Origin: Mytilisepta virgata
Taxonomy: Eukaryota; Mollusca; Bivalvia; Mytilida; Mytilidae
Length of the DNA stretch: 64,000 nucleotides
Direction of reading: 5' to 3'
Assembly (NCBI GenBank): GCA_028015205.1
Contig: CM051511.1
Coordinates: 3,968,001-4,032,000, forward strand
The notes under the pieces were generated by a model. The model did no database searches and was not told the origin of the DNA. It saw only the letters and a list, made by a program, of their open reading frames with translations. Both the position numbers and the translations under genes were made by a program. Shown here one piece after another: positions 25,402 through 36,587 of the stretch (its first letter is position 1; the number at the start of each line of letters is the position of its first letter).

Positions 25402-26075
25402 CAAGTATGTATGGTTAAAAAAGAAAAAAAAAATTAACAATTATTAGTAATTATTATAAATAACTGTATTTATAGTTTTGTGATATATTCTACACTACAT
25501 GTGTAGAATATATCACATGAAACAATGTTAATTTAAACTTCAAGTCTTCAAGACATTCCAGTAGGGGTAACTTTATTATCTTAAACTAATTTCCAGAATT
25601 TGAGAAAATAAAAGTCAACATTATTTTGTTTCATTCTCTTTTCCAACATTACTGATTGAATAGTTTACACAACATGGTATGAAACAGGTTTAAACTTTTT
25701 TCTGATTTGCGGCTCAAAATATTAAAGAGTTATCACATTGCAAATCTTGCGCATGTTTTCGATTTGTTATGGATTTATTAAGTACTTTCAATAATATTAC
25801 AACATTGTATTACATTAATGTCCTGTTTTTAAATATTAATCTGGTGGGTTTAATTTTATCCCATAATAGAGCAAAAATTAAATCATAGCAAAATTATCCA
25901 TGTCATTATTCACAAAATAATCACATACAATAAGACAAATTATTTAACAGAAAAACATTGATAAATGTACAATATACCATATATTATTCCTCAACTGTCT
26001 TATAGGGCCAATTCTGGAATAATAATTCTTTCTCAACAAAACGTTTGAAACTAAGTCCAATTTAAATGGATGAAT
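25402..26075. other. Intergenic AT-rich sequence
   Basis: A local inverted repeat at about 25478-25520 (TGATATATTCTACAC / GTGTAGAATATATCA) is the only structure noticed. Confidence 0.4.
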
Positions 26076-26599
26076 TGAAGTATCAGGACCATAAATAATC
26101 ATGTGATTCTTCCAAATGTCCCAGATGTTCCATACAATGCAATGAGGAACCAGAGTGAGTTATCTTTTCCTAACCAATGTAGGTAAGGGAGATAATTAAA
26201 TTCTCTCCCTTTTGTCCTGAGGCTAAAAGGGAGACATATATATCTCCAACATGTTTTCACAGATGCCACATGCAAACAGCAAACTGTGTCTTTGAACTTG
26301 AGAATAAATAAATTTATACAATTCCTACATGTACAAGTACACTACAGTCAAACCTGTTCTAAAGTGCACCTCTATATAGCAAATCACTTTCTATTAAGGG
26401 CACAGTGAAAAAGTTCCATTCATGAACAAAATATGTAAAATAAAGTGCACCTGCTCATAAAGGGCACTTTTTTCAGGTCCCTTTATAGCTGCCCATTATA
26501 GACAGGTTTGACTGTACTTTGAACTTTTATTTGAAACCTTTTTAGGCCAAAAAGAAATATAATATACATTCATGATCTGTTATGGTCCGGATACCTTAA
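26076..26599 (+). mobile_element. TTAAGG-family MITE, copy D, with a nested element
   Basis: The left end GTATCAGGACCATAAATAATC and the right end TTATGGTCCGGATACCTTAA match the family TIR. The middle carries a 170-bp insertion. Confidence 0.68.
26345..26514. mobile_element. 170-bp TA-flanked MITE nested in copy D
   Basis: The ends CAGTCAAACCTGT and ACAGGTTTGACTG are exactly inverted and flanked by TA on each side. Its interior is non-coding and also partly inverted (AAAGTGCACC, AAGGGCACTTT). Confidence 0.78.
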
Positions 26600-27771
26600 A
26601 ATTTTTTTAATTTTATCTACCAAAATTCATAAAATATTCTCCTTTCAAGTTGTATATGAACAAATAACAGAAACTGTTTCTTTAATGTTTTATCTTGCCA
26701 ACATATATGATATATAAGATATAGGCTATCTTTTTTACAAATTCAGAGAATTAACTTAAACCTTAATATCAATGGTAAATAATTTAAGTAACTGTTGATA
26801 AAATGTAATCTTTTACAGAAACGATATCCACAATGTCAAAAAGATGTGTAATTTAAATATGGTATGTTGGACAGCAAATATTGGATATCCACAGCTATAT
26901 TTAAAATATCCATAACTCAATAATCTTCACTATTACAAAATAGTAATCCACTCTGTGTTTTTTTTTTTTTTTTTTTGTTTATTGACAGTAAACTACAATT
27001 TTGTAATTATAATACACGTCCATGGATAGTAAAAAATGCCACATATGTTTGTTGTAAAATTAATTAGGGCCAGAGTTCTCCCAAGGTATTTTTAAAGAAT
27101 GATTTTAACTCTACAAACCAAAAATGTTCACAATACATGTATGTGTGAAGTATAAACTATTCCAACTAACTGGAATAGAGCAAACGTCAAGACATTAAAT
27201 GCCAGGGACAACATGAGGGAGAGACAGACCTGCGAAAACACAGCAACACATCACAACATTGAAAACAACAGACAATACAAACATGATAAACCTCTATCGT
27301 GGGGACAACACAGTAACTACAAGTTGTTTAACATAGACTTGGAAGGAATAAGTTGGTCCTGTTCCATATCATTCATTTAACACATTCACAAACAAAAATT
27401 GATCTGACAATACTCACAAATTATTACAGGAATGTCATGTGTAGATGTCAATTCTGTCGAATAAATACATTGACATCCTTCTTTGTTGCACTTATGTTGC
27501 AACCATATTGACAAAATCATACATTCTGTCCTGAGAGAATAAAGCTATTAACCTGAAAACTATATCACATATTTTTTCCGGTCACATGGAATAAAAGATT
27601 TCAAACTGTTGACTTAAATAACTTCAGTTGACTTTAGACAGAAAGGGTCTGTTATACTGACCTAATTTATGTTTTCAAAATTTGGCTAGGGTGGCAAAAA
27701 TAAAGATAAAATCACCAGCACATATTTAGAACACTGTAGAGATCTCCAGTCAATATAAACACAATGTATTA
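26600..27771. other. Intergenic sequence downstream of CPTP
   Basis: A T run lies at about 26960-26976. No coding exon was recognised. Confidence 0.4.
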
Positions 27772-28226
27772 CAGTAGAATCTTGGTGGCTTGAACTCAGG
27801 TCCATTATATCTATGTTAATAAACTCTCGGTTTTTGAAACACCGATTTCTCAAATTCTCGAACTAATTTTATGGTCCGTACAACACTAATATAATCACTC
27901 TCAGTAACTCTGAAACCATTTTCAATTGGCATACATGAAAAATATCAATACATGTGAAAAAACAGGTCAGATCATTGATTGACAAGAAGGTGATTAATGG
28001 TCAATTACAGGTCACTTATAATCCCCTTGAAGTTTATCGGTGATTTATTCTTATTATTTCCACATCAAGATTTGATGAGTGGATGTTGTTTAAACAATCG
28101 GTAGATAAAAGGATGTAAATTCAATTTTAAATTTACTGCTGGTTCGTTACCAAAAATTTTCAGGATTTCGACGACTCAAATTAATTTTACAGACCCCTTC
28201 GAGATCGAGAAATCAAGATTCTACTG
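27772..28226. mobile_element. 455-bp TA-flanked MITE
   Basis: The ends CAGTAGAATCTTG and CAAGATTCTACTG are perfectly inverted with TA at each border. The interior contains a weaker inverted TCTCGA motif. It lies about 270 bp beyond the CPTP stop and may overlap its 3' UTR. Confidence 0.75.
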
Positions 28227-28493
28227 TACATTAACACAAGTTTAATATTCATTCTCATAATCAAAATTACAAGCTGTTCTTTACATCTAAAAAAATAATT
28301 CATATCTTGGAAAACAGAATACTTACTAAACTTAAATAATATATGCATGTATTAGTAAAAATCTGAAGTAAAACATAAATATTTTACAAAATTAAAATCA
28401 CAGTTTGGAAAGTATTTGTATTCAAATCAACCAAGTAAAATATATCTATCAAAAAAATAATAAAACAATAACTAAACCTAAGAAAATATTTCA

Positions 28494-31400
28494 TCAAGGC
28501 AGATCATGTAGATTTTCTCTTGTATATATGGCATCTGTGACATTAAATAACCTCTTTTGGAGATCAGCTGTTTTTCCCAGATATTCCATTGCTTGTACTG
28601 GGTCGTGTGCCTTTATTTTCTCCAGAAAATGTTTCCTAGTTGGTAATGTATAGACAGCTACATGTACGCCCTTCCTGATCAACCAAGGATGGTGTTTTGC
28701 AAGGGTATCATCATAAGCTACTTTTGTTATATGGGACATTTTTTCATGCTCGTCAGCCGTCTTCAGGTCATGCATCAATCGAGATGTAAACTCCAAGGCT
28801 CTGTGAAGACGAAGTAGTGTCCTTGACCCTGATGCTTTCTTTTTGTTGTTTGTTATTTTATTTTGCACCTCATACTCAATCATTTTCTCAAATGTTTCAT
28901 AATGTTCAGCTTCTGGTGACTTTCTGTATTCACGTAGTATTCCAATTTTGTCCACTACATCTGACGTAACAAAGCTGAAAACTGAGCCTAGGATAGCAAA
29001 CAGTCTGAAAATAATGAAAGAATTATTTCTTAATAATAAAAAATCAAATTTTTCTCTACATGTATTCCTATACCTTTCCAAATAATAAGAAGTGTTCCAG
29101 TTACCTATAGGCTCTTAATGTTTGTCATATTACATTGGGTATATTACACATTGCCTTATTTCAACTTTTTATGCAATACAAATTGAGAAATCAATTTGAT
29201 GTTTTTATTAATGGCAAAAATGTGACAGTATGTGCATTACAATAACTAAAAGTATATGACTTTTCCCTCAATATATATTTTATTGCAACTTGTATTCAAA
29301 CTGTGTTAATTTCCCTCTAAACTTCACAATGATATATACATTTATTACATTGAGTGTGGTGAAATACCGGGATTTCCAAGTAAAACCCAATCCGATAAAT
29401 CACCCAGTGAAATTGAAAGTCATATTTCACTCTAGGAAGTGACGTAACAATAGCCGTCACTAATGTTGCTATACAAACGTCGTCGTGTAGTCGCATAAAA
29501 ACATAATCCCTTGTATTTTCTCGTTAAATTTTATGAATACACAGAATATGTCAATGTAATAAACAGAATAACTAATCTCGAAATTTTAATACCTAAGATC
29601 TACAACTCGTGACCGAAAAACAATAATAATTCACTTGTGCACTCGTGAATTTAATTTTTGTTCAGTAACTCATTGTAGGTTTTTAGGTATTCGCATTTCA
29701 AGATTAGTTATACTATAAGTACTTAATTTCTGACTCTGCAGTACTCACATTTTTAAAGCATATTTCAATATCTGCTGCCAATATAACATTCTTTTCAACT
29801 GAGTATTGAGAAACAGAATGAGTACAACTACATGTATTATTTAGGGAGCCAGAATACATGGGCAAGTTTTCCTCGTTTTAACTTTAAAATCTTATCAACT
29901 TCAAATGGAACTGGCATTATTATTCTTCATGCATATTTTTAGGTTGTTTACTAGAACTGTATATAGTTTATCAAAATCAATCGAAAGGTTTAGGAATAGC
30001 TGCCCTCAAACAATATATTAGCAGGGAGGATTAATTATTCCAAAATATGTCCAAGGCAAATGTAAGACAGAAAGTCACAGGACAAAAAGTCACAGTTTAC
30101 AATAATTTTAATAAAATATTTATCCTCTGCAATTTTAAAAAACAATGACATATACAACTATTTTCTCATTTTATGTATTTATTTATATTTATTAGTTTTA
30201 CAAGAAAAAGATGAATTTCAAACATTATATAATAAATGAATATATAATATGATTAAATGATTTAAGAATGTAGCATAAAATATTTAATGAAATAATGGGG
30301 GAAAATGAATAAGTAAATATTATAAAATATTCTTCTTCATAATTTTACTTAATTTGACAGCAGCTATTGTGTTAAAATGAAATATGGATTCACAGGAAGG
30401 CATGTGGTCATTAATTAACAATAGGAAATTACATGTAGTAAGGAAAAGCAAAAGCTTAATTAATAAATAAACAAAGCCGGATCACCTGTTCCTTAAACTG
30501 CAATGAAAATATTATGGCTTCCAATTGGCATGTAAAAGACAACAGACCATCATACAGCCTTTAACAATGAGCAAAACCTATACCACATAACAAGCCATAA
30601 AAACACCAGACATAAAAAAAAAATGTGAGACAATTTAGTACATGGATCTGTTGTTTAGACAAGTTTTCTTTAAAAGTAACATTTATCAGTTTTCTCGTCA
30701 TCAATTTGGTAGATGTTCATGAGACAAAATCATTTTTTGACCCTTGTCGTCAAATTTGCAGTTCATTGTAGTAGTGATCAATAATTCACTTTTGACCGAT
30801 TTCACATGACTATAGCGCTGTTGATTGGCAAGTAAGGTAGGCGTGTCATACATCATTGTGTTGATAAATTTTTTTTATATTGATCCAAAAGTTTTGAGTG
30901 AGACTGAAATGTGGAAGCACTAATTCTTTGGAATCGAAGCATGCGCATAAAATTGTGTTGCCAGAGTTGGGGACCTTTTCTTTTCTCTTGGCATATATAG
31001 TGTGGTAGTGCTGCTTATGGGCATATAGAGACCAAACTCTGGTTCAAATCTAAGATTCGTTTATTCCAGTATAATTAAGATTCTGCAACAACAAATAACA
31101 ACACACTCATTAAAGTCAGGGTTCTCACTAAGAATTTTTCATGATGAGTCGTGGGACTCATCCTTTTTCAGAATTGTGAGTCCCAGCTGATTTTGATGAG
31201 TCCCAGGACTCATCGCCACTTTTTAACGTACATTCCTGCATGATTTTGACCATGGTCAGCCTATTGTACTATTTTTAAAGTTTAATTAAAAACATGTGCT
31301 GCCTTAAAATACTGACGAATATAATTTAAAAAAAAAAATTGAACATATGCAGTGATACTCCAAGCTTGGAAGAAAGTTTCTGTTACAGATATGAGCAAAA

Positions 31401-32665
31401 ATCTTTTCACCTTTTGACACAACTTTATTATAAATTTATTATTGCCATTTTATTTTTTAATATTTATTTATCTTATTCTAAAATCTTAACTATTATTTTT
31501 CTCCAACATAATCCTCCCATTGACATTGTTTGAACACCTTAATAATCAAAATTGACAAAATTTCCATTTGTGCATAGATAAGTCAAAATCCGCTAAATTA
31601 ATTTTTAAATGAGGTCTAGATATTGTTACTGGTCGGTAAAAAAAGCTATGGCCAATGAAAAATCAAGAGAATTCCGATTGCCGACATTTTCTAGCTTACT
31701 TTTTGTTGTTTCTCTCCTCTTAACATTTGATCTCCAAGAAAACGAAAAATGGCGGCTCGAGATTTTTTTATGAAAATAGCGGTCTTTGGACGCAGCTGAT
31801 TAGATCTACATGCATCCCAGGGAAGCATGAGTTTGAAGGATGACACGTCCAGTCCAATTTTAGCGCGTCCAGGACGCATATACGCGTCTTAGCGAGAACT
31901 CTGTAAAGTGTTCATAATAATAATATTGCATCTACTACTAGACTCTATATCACAAAGGCAACGAATACACACTAAATAAAAGCATTACAATAGTTAAGTT
32001 TATTGTGTCCGGCATATGTGTGCTATGCCCATTACTGTTACATTGGCGCCCAACTAAAAAACCCACGATTGTCAAAAAGGGCTAGTTGGCAAAAGGGTTG
32101 AAGTTGGATATCATCATCGTAGGACGATGACTCTTGAGATGGGGGAAGTGTAACGGGATTCCCTTGATTAATATAGAAGTTATAGAACCATAACCGGTTT
32201 ACGACCACCCTCCATTAGCTGCGCTAGTGGAGTATTCCTTTAGCTCAGTAGGTAGAGTGGTGGACTACCGAACCAAAGGTTCTGGGTTCGATCACCGGTT
32301 GGTGCGGTAGGTTATTTTGGGAGACAAATCATGCTCTACTGTTACAATAGTACTTTTTTTCTGAGACAAGAGCCTGTGCTGGTATGTCTCTGATGTCCCT
32401 TACCTGCACCCCTTTTCCACAATCAAAATGAGAAGTATTTTCAACCTTAAATTAGTGAAAAATTATTTCACTGACAGAGCAGTCTTGACTTGGGATTTCA
32501 GTTTCATATCATAGTTCCAGTGTCAGATACTTACTTTGAAAGTTCTTCATATGCATTTACATATTCATCCATGTCGATTGTGTCATCATCTTTAATACAG
32601 TTACTACTTAACTTGTAGAGACGTTCAATGTCAAAATTATCATGATGATGATGATGGGAGGCCAT
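28494..32665 (-). CDS. CPTP: Ceramide-1-phosphate transfer protein, 2 coding exons
   Basis: Coding exon 1 is 32665-32535 (donor GTAAGT) and exon 2 is 29004-28494 (acceptor TTTTCAG). The split lysine codon (AA|A) joins them into 213 residues; human CPTP has 214. The GLTP-fold family moves ceramide-1-phosphate between membranes in the cytosol, affecting eicosanoid production and Golgi/plasma-membrane lipid levels. Seen: the FSFVTSDVVDK block, SRTLLRLHRALEF, AKHHPWLIRKGV and YTLPTR, with the C terminus ending DLP as in the human protein. By alignment from memory, D59, K63, R105, R109 and H149 match the human lipid-headgroup and amide-contacting D56, K60, R106, R110 and H150, so the protein should be functional. 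The start MASHHHHHDNF has a five-histidine run encoded by a CAT microsatellite. An ATG at 29081 also opens this frame, but it lies in the intron and is not the start. The 3.5-kb intron is full of transposons. INTS11 lies upstream, divergent. Confidence 0.93.
31010..32042 (+). mobile_element. LTR fragment interrupted by the hAT-like element
   Basis: The right edge ends ACTGTTACA and is directly followed, one base later, by a tRNA-Lys-type primer-binding site. AATAAA at about 31975 suits an LTR polyadenylation signal. The hAT-like element at 31117-31903 lies inside. The left edge of the LTR is not defined, so the start given is approximate. Confidence 0.45.
31117..31903. mobile_element. hAT-like non-autonomous element
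   Basis: The ends CAGGGTTCTCACTAAGA and TCTTAGCGAGAACTCTG are inverted, and TAAAGT occurs directly on both sides (31111-31116 and 31904-31909). CAG...CTG termini fit hAT, although hAT target duplications are normally 8 bp and only 6 match here. The interior has internal GATGAGTC/GGGACTCATC repeats and no transposase. Confidence 0.65.
32044..32054 (+). other. LTR-retroelement primer-binding site
   Basis: TGGCGCCCAAC is complementary to the 3' end of tRNA-Lys(CUU) (GUUGGGCGCCA) and follows ...TGTTACA of the LTR. Position and sequence both fit a (-) strand primer site. Confidence 0.6.
32149..32346 (+). mobile_element. 198-bp TGTAAC...GTTACA segment, candidate 3' LTR with a tRNA-like core
   Basis: It starts TGTAACGGG directly after the purine run GAGATGGGGGAAG (a candidate polypurine tract, 32136-32148) and ends CTACTGTTACA, the same last nine bases as the LTR at 32042. 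The distance from the primer-binding site to this start is only about 100 bp, as in TRIM elements. The two LTR candidates do not otherwise look alike, so a chimeric or independent small element is the alternative. Confidence 0.4.
32233..32306 (+). other. tRNA-like sequence (degenerate)
   Basis: It has a Pol III A-box-like TAGCTCAGTAGG (32241-32252) and a B-box-like GGTTCGATCAC (32285-32295) at tRNA spacing. The D-arm (GCTC/GAGT) is good. The anticodon arm is irregular and the T-stem has a mismatch, so it is a tRNA-derived segment and not a trusted tRNA gene. Confidence 0.55.
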
Positions 32666-33053
32666 TGTTAAACAATCCAAAATGCTTAACAACCAGAACT
32701 GAACAACGAATTACAAAAAGTCGTGTTTAAAACGTTACAAGGACCAGGACCCTTTTGAGTAATTTTTTATCAATAACGGAGATGACATGATTTAGTTTCG
32801 GCATAAACTAAAAGTAGTTGTGTTGATAATATTGTAATTATTTTGTATTAATATTACTTTCCAAATCAACAATTCCGGTAACTGTCTTCAAATAATTTCG
32901 AATATATATTTTTCAAAGTTCATAAAAATATCTTTGTCCGTTTTTTTTTTAAAGTTTGACCAAAGACCGCAAATTTTTTCGTAATCAGTATATACTCTAA
33001 CGGGTCAGAGATCAGTAATGATAAAAGTAAAAAGTAAAAATACAAAAAACAAA

Positions 33054-33340
33054 GAGGAGGCCCTCTCGTTGGCAGTTGTCAGGTCATAATACGGAAAGTT
33101 TGAGGGTAACGTGTTTCCAAATAGATAAGGTTAATGGCCACTTACATACAAGCTATTATCCTACCATACCCAATCAATCTTCTTGAACACTTTTCTAGTG
33201 GCAGTCCAAATCGATTTCCCCTTGTGTCCCATCCAACCCCTATTGTGAAATGTATTGTTAAACTGGTTATCGTCCTGAAGAAACACGAAGCATTTGCCAC
33301 TGGACGTGAAGCAAACAACAATCAATCAATCAAAAGTTAA
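33054..33340 (+). mobile_element. SINE copy 1 with CAATCAATCAA tail
   Basis: It shares with 47222-47742 the blocks TTGTCAGGTCATAAT...GGGAAAG, GGGTAACGTGTTT, TGGCCACT, ACCCAATCA, GTGGCAGTC, TTGTGTCCC and GAAGCATTTGCCACTGGACG, ending in a CAATCAATCAA simple tail. Two independent copies ending in the same short tandem tail indicate a SINE. An ORF of 68 codons inside is accidental. Confidence 0.68.
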
Positions 33341-33702
33341 ATTAAAATTTTATTTAGAAGCTTTATTTCCCTTGAAACGACAAGAATAGGCTTCAAGTTG
33401 TCTTTTGTGAGTTTATCTAAAAGGGCATCATTAAAGTGGATTATGGAATATCATCGGAGGCAAAATGTTAATTTCAAAATTTCGGACTAAAATTCCATCA
33501 TGTTTGTTTTAAACAATATACATAGTGTACATAGAAATTGAATTAACGAAACTTAAATGTAGGTTATCTTGATCACATTTTCTTTCCCTAAGTTATCAAC
33601 CTTCATGATCATATTGATCGTTGGTTTTTCTTCCCTAGTTTTGAATAGAATGACATTTTATATATATGATTTACAAAGTTTTAGTCGGATAGTCAAAGTC
33701 AA

Positions 33703-35555
33703 CAAGAGGCTCCCAGGCCTCGGAGCCTGTATCCCTCAACTGGACTATGTCCATCTTAACTGGCAGCATGGAACATTGCTGTCAAATTCCAACTAGCACA
33801 TTGGTTTCAAACAAGAAGATCTTTAAGTGATTTTCCCCCATTAGGTCCTATGTTAAAATATATAATAGCTCTCTGACATCCATCTTCAATGGCGGGCGGG
33901 GTCATCGGATATAATTCAATCAGAGGACCAACCAAGGACCATTGCTGACAACTTTTGTTCCAAATGGCCAAATGGTTTCAGACAAGAAGATCTTTAAGTA
34001 AGTTTTCCATATGGTACTGTTAAACTATTTTCGACTCTGGCAGCCATCTTTGACCATTGCATTCCAATTTTTTTCCACTTGGCCAAGTGGTTTCAGACAA
34101 GAATTCCTCATAGGGTCATATGTTAAAAAGGAACAAATATAACGTAAAGAGCAAACAAAAAAACCAATCTATTAGACAGACAAACCCGGGAAGACAAACG
34201 AGCACAACAAATAAACACTGAAAACTAAAAGCAATAAAAACCAGGAGTGAACTCAGGTGCTCCGGAAGGATAAGCAGTTCCTGCACGCGTCATGAAGTTC
34301 AACAAAGTAAATCCGGTGGTAGTCACAAATCGGTAGAGGTACATGAAATGTTACGACAGTGGGAACAGGTCCAACATCATCTTAGATATTGGAACACTGC
34401 AGTGACGGTCAATCGATTCGTGAAGACGACCGTAAAATTTCCTAAGTGATGACACCAAAGTATCCCTGATAAAACCCTGGTTAAGAAGCTTTTGTGACAG
34501 CAGTAATCTTCTTTGTCGAAAGTCATGATAACTCACGCATGCCCTAGAATATCGGATAAGCTGAGAAACGTAGACACAATATGCAGGCGAGACTGGCATA
34601 TTGCTCCTCAAGAAGGAAAAGTTAACAATAGGAATGTAAAAGTCATCACGTTTGTCATAAAGTTTTGTCTTCAGATCTCCTTCATTGTTTATTTCAAGAA
34701 ACAAATCCAAATATGAAGCAGACTTTGATGTATTTGCAGTATCCTTAAAGCTAGTCGACACATCTGAGTCTTAGCACGTGACGTCACTTCCATAAACAAG
34801 TAATGGAAAAGGGCGGGAAAACACATCATTTCTGGTTGCACATGCGTGTAAACCACTTCCGGTTCAGGTGACGTCATATCCGGCACCACCTCGCTCCACC
34901 TCCACCAGATCACCGTGGGCACCACAAATACTAATTTGCCTGTTCCCATATAGTACTCCTTAATTTCAAAAACACTGGGGTAGATGAGACGTAGAAAGTC
35001 TTGGAATTTATCGCTATTTAATCTATGTTTAGCTGTGGCCGGCATCTTGGATAGTGGACGGGGTAATCTGATACAATTCTGAAAGAGGACCATTGCTGCC
35101 AAGTCTTGTTCCAATTGGCCCAGTGGTTTCAGACAAGAAGATCTTTAAGTAAATTTCCCATGGGGTCCTATGTTAAACTATGTTCGGCTCTGGTGGCCAT
35201 CTTGGATGGCGGGCGGGGTCACCGGATATAATTCAGAAAGAGAACCACTTAATGACCATTGCTGCCATGTCTTGTTCCAATTTGCCCAGTGGTTTCAGAC
35301 AAGATCTTTAAGTAAATTTCCTATAGTGTCCAATGTTAATTTATGTTCGGCTCCGGTGGCCATCTTGGATGACGGATGAGTCATCGAAACAATTCTGAAA
35401 GAGGACCTCCTAAAGAACATTGCTGCCAAGGTTTGTTCCAATTGTCAATGTGGTTTCAGAGGAGAAGATCTTTAAAGGAAAGTTTACGACAACGACGACG
35501 ACGGACGCCAAGCGATGGCAATAGCTCACCTGGACATTTGGTCACGGTGAGCTAG
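33703..35555 (-). mobile_element. Hairpin-headed Helitron/HINE-like element with a nested retroelement fragment
   Basis: On the minus strand it opens with CTAGCTCACCGTGACC...CCAGGTGAGCTAT near 35555 and closes with a GGCTCC...GGAGCC hairpin near 33703-33720. Units with AGACAAGAAGATCTTTAAGT, TTAAACTATGTTC and GGCCATCTTGGATGG recur about every 165 bp. 34138-35045 interrupts it with retroelement sequence. A 3' hairpin just before CTRR and a palindromic 5' end suggest a non-autonomous Helentron-type element; this is inferred. Confidence 0.6.
34138..35045 (-). pseudogene. Reverse-transcriptase retroelement fragment, C-terminal part
   Basis: On the minus strand, PATAKHRLNSDKFQDFLRLI then YPSVFEIK, and after about 170 bp of extra sequence, SASYLDLFLEINNEGDLKTK, LYDKRDDFYIPIVNFSFL and VYVSQLIRYSRACVSYHDF. 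These blocks are typical of the C-terminal part of a reverse-transcriptase polyprotein spread through mollusc and other invertebrate genomes. The reading frame is broken and the N-terminal catalytic part is missing. 34140-34330 is its 3' non-coding tail. The exact retroelement class was not settled. Confidence 0.6.
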
Positions 35556-35879
35556 AAAGCTTTATTTTTTAGTCGATACAAAACAAACAAAAACAATGAT
35601 AAGCTCTGTTGAATTATTAGAATCCACTATAAGTCATACATTACACAAACAATAAAACCAATTAAATCATGTACAATGACATTTCAGTATCACAATACAT
35701 AATTAACACAAGCACATTCATTAAAAACAGCACTAAAAGTTATGCAAAAGCACAAAGCATTAAAATACAACAAAAATACCTTAAACTAAAGCAAAGCACC
35801 GTTTAAAAAGAGAATCTATAAGCAAGAAAATATAAAGCAGATAAAATCATAAACAAGAAGCATTTAAATGAAGTTCTTG

Positions 35880-36440
35880 ACACCCATATAGTACTTATTA
35901 ATTTCAAGAACTTATTAAAGTTTGTTTCTGATCTAAATTCTTTGGTAACTCATTCCATGTTATGGTAGCTAAATGTCCATGATATCTGAACGATCGTTTA
36001 ATCCACAACTTATTGTCCTACCGTTTGGTAACCATGCCGGTAACTCTGTAGTATAATTATATTTTTTAACATTAACCAAATCTTGTAAATATATTTAGGA
36101 CTAATTGATATTCTTATCGATATAATTTTAAAAGTTTCAATTGCAACAAACCTCAATCTTCTAACCTTGAGAGATGGTAATTTTGGCTTTTCATGCATGG
36201 AATAGGACGTATTGTTCAGTTGTGTTTAAATTGGTGACTTTTTACAAATTTCTGAACTGATGTGTTTCGTGAGTTTGTCAAAGTTTATTTCATAATCATT
36301 AATAAATGGTAACTCCAAGTAATTTAACATCTTTTTCACAAACAATATTATTCCCATCTATCTAAATGTATTTTTTTGTCAAAACTTTATTTCCTATAGA
36401 CAGGGCACATTTATAAATTGTACTTTTTTGCACTACATTA
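35880..36440 (-). pseudogene. Degenerate LINE reverse-transcriptase 3' region
   Basis: In broken minus-strand frames: CEKDVKLLGVTIYNDYEINF, then KLPSLKVRRLRFVAIETFKI, then ATITWNELPKNLDQKQT. This order (KLLGVTID..., LHVRR...ALETFKI, ARIWNSLP) is characteristic of the end of non-LTR retrotransposon (CR1/jockey-like) polyproteins. Several stops and shifts show it is dead. Confidence 0.62.
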
Positions 36441-36587
36441 AACATGCATGTGTTTAAAAATGAATCTGTTCCATATCGGTTCATTACTAGTTGTTACGTT
36501 TTTATATCTTTTTTGGTATTAGGTGATACTTTTACTGCGAGGCTTCAATATGTCAGCCTCTATGAAAAAGTTATTGAAAAAAGAAAA

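Larger units (their letters stand above)
29005..32534 (-). other. CPTP intron, mostly transposon-derived in its 5' half
   Basis: 29005-31010 shows no recognised element apart from AT-rich tracts. 31010-32346 holds the LTR, hAT-like and tRNA-like pieces described separately. No internal exon is needed for a complete CPTP reading frame. Confidence 0.6.
32666..36587. promoter_or_regulatory. Intergenic space between divergent CPTP and INTS11
   Basis: The two start codons face away from each other over 3.9 kb. Much of it is repeats (SINE 33054-33340, hairpin-headed element 33703-35555, LINE remnant 35880-36440). The promoters must lie in the remaining unique pieces, about 32666-33050 and 36441-36587, or in retained repeat DNA. 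No core promoter motif is convincing. Confidence 0.45.

Noticed and set aside
29005..29081. CPTP starting at the ATG at 29081 inside one ORF
   Set aside because: This stretch lies upstream of a good TTTTCAG acceptor, does not resemble GLTP-fold N termini, and a proper first exon exists at 32535-32665.
32233..32306. Functional tRNA gene
   Set aside because: The A and B boxes are present but the anticodon arm and T-stem do not fold properly and it lies in retroelement-like sequence; kept only as tRNA-like.
33134..33340. 68-codon ORF
   Set aside because: It lies entirely within a SINE copy.
36444..36587. In-frame upstream ATG extending INTS11 by 48 residues
   Set aside because: INTS11 proteins begin at MPEIRV/MTEIRV; the extension is unlike the family and is probably 5' UTR.
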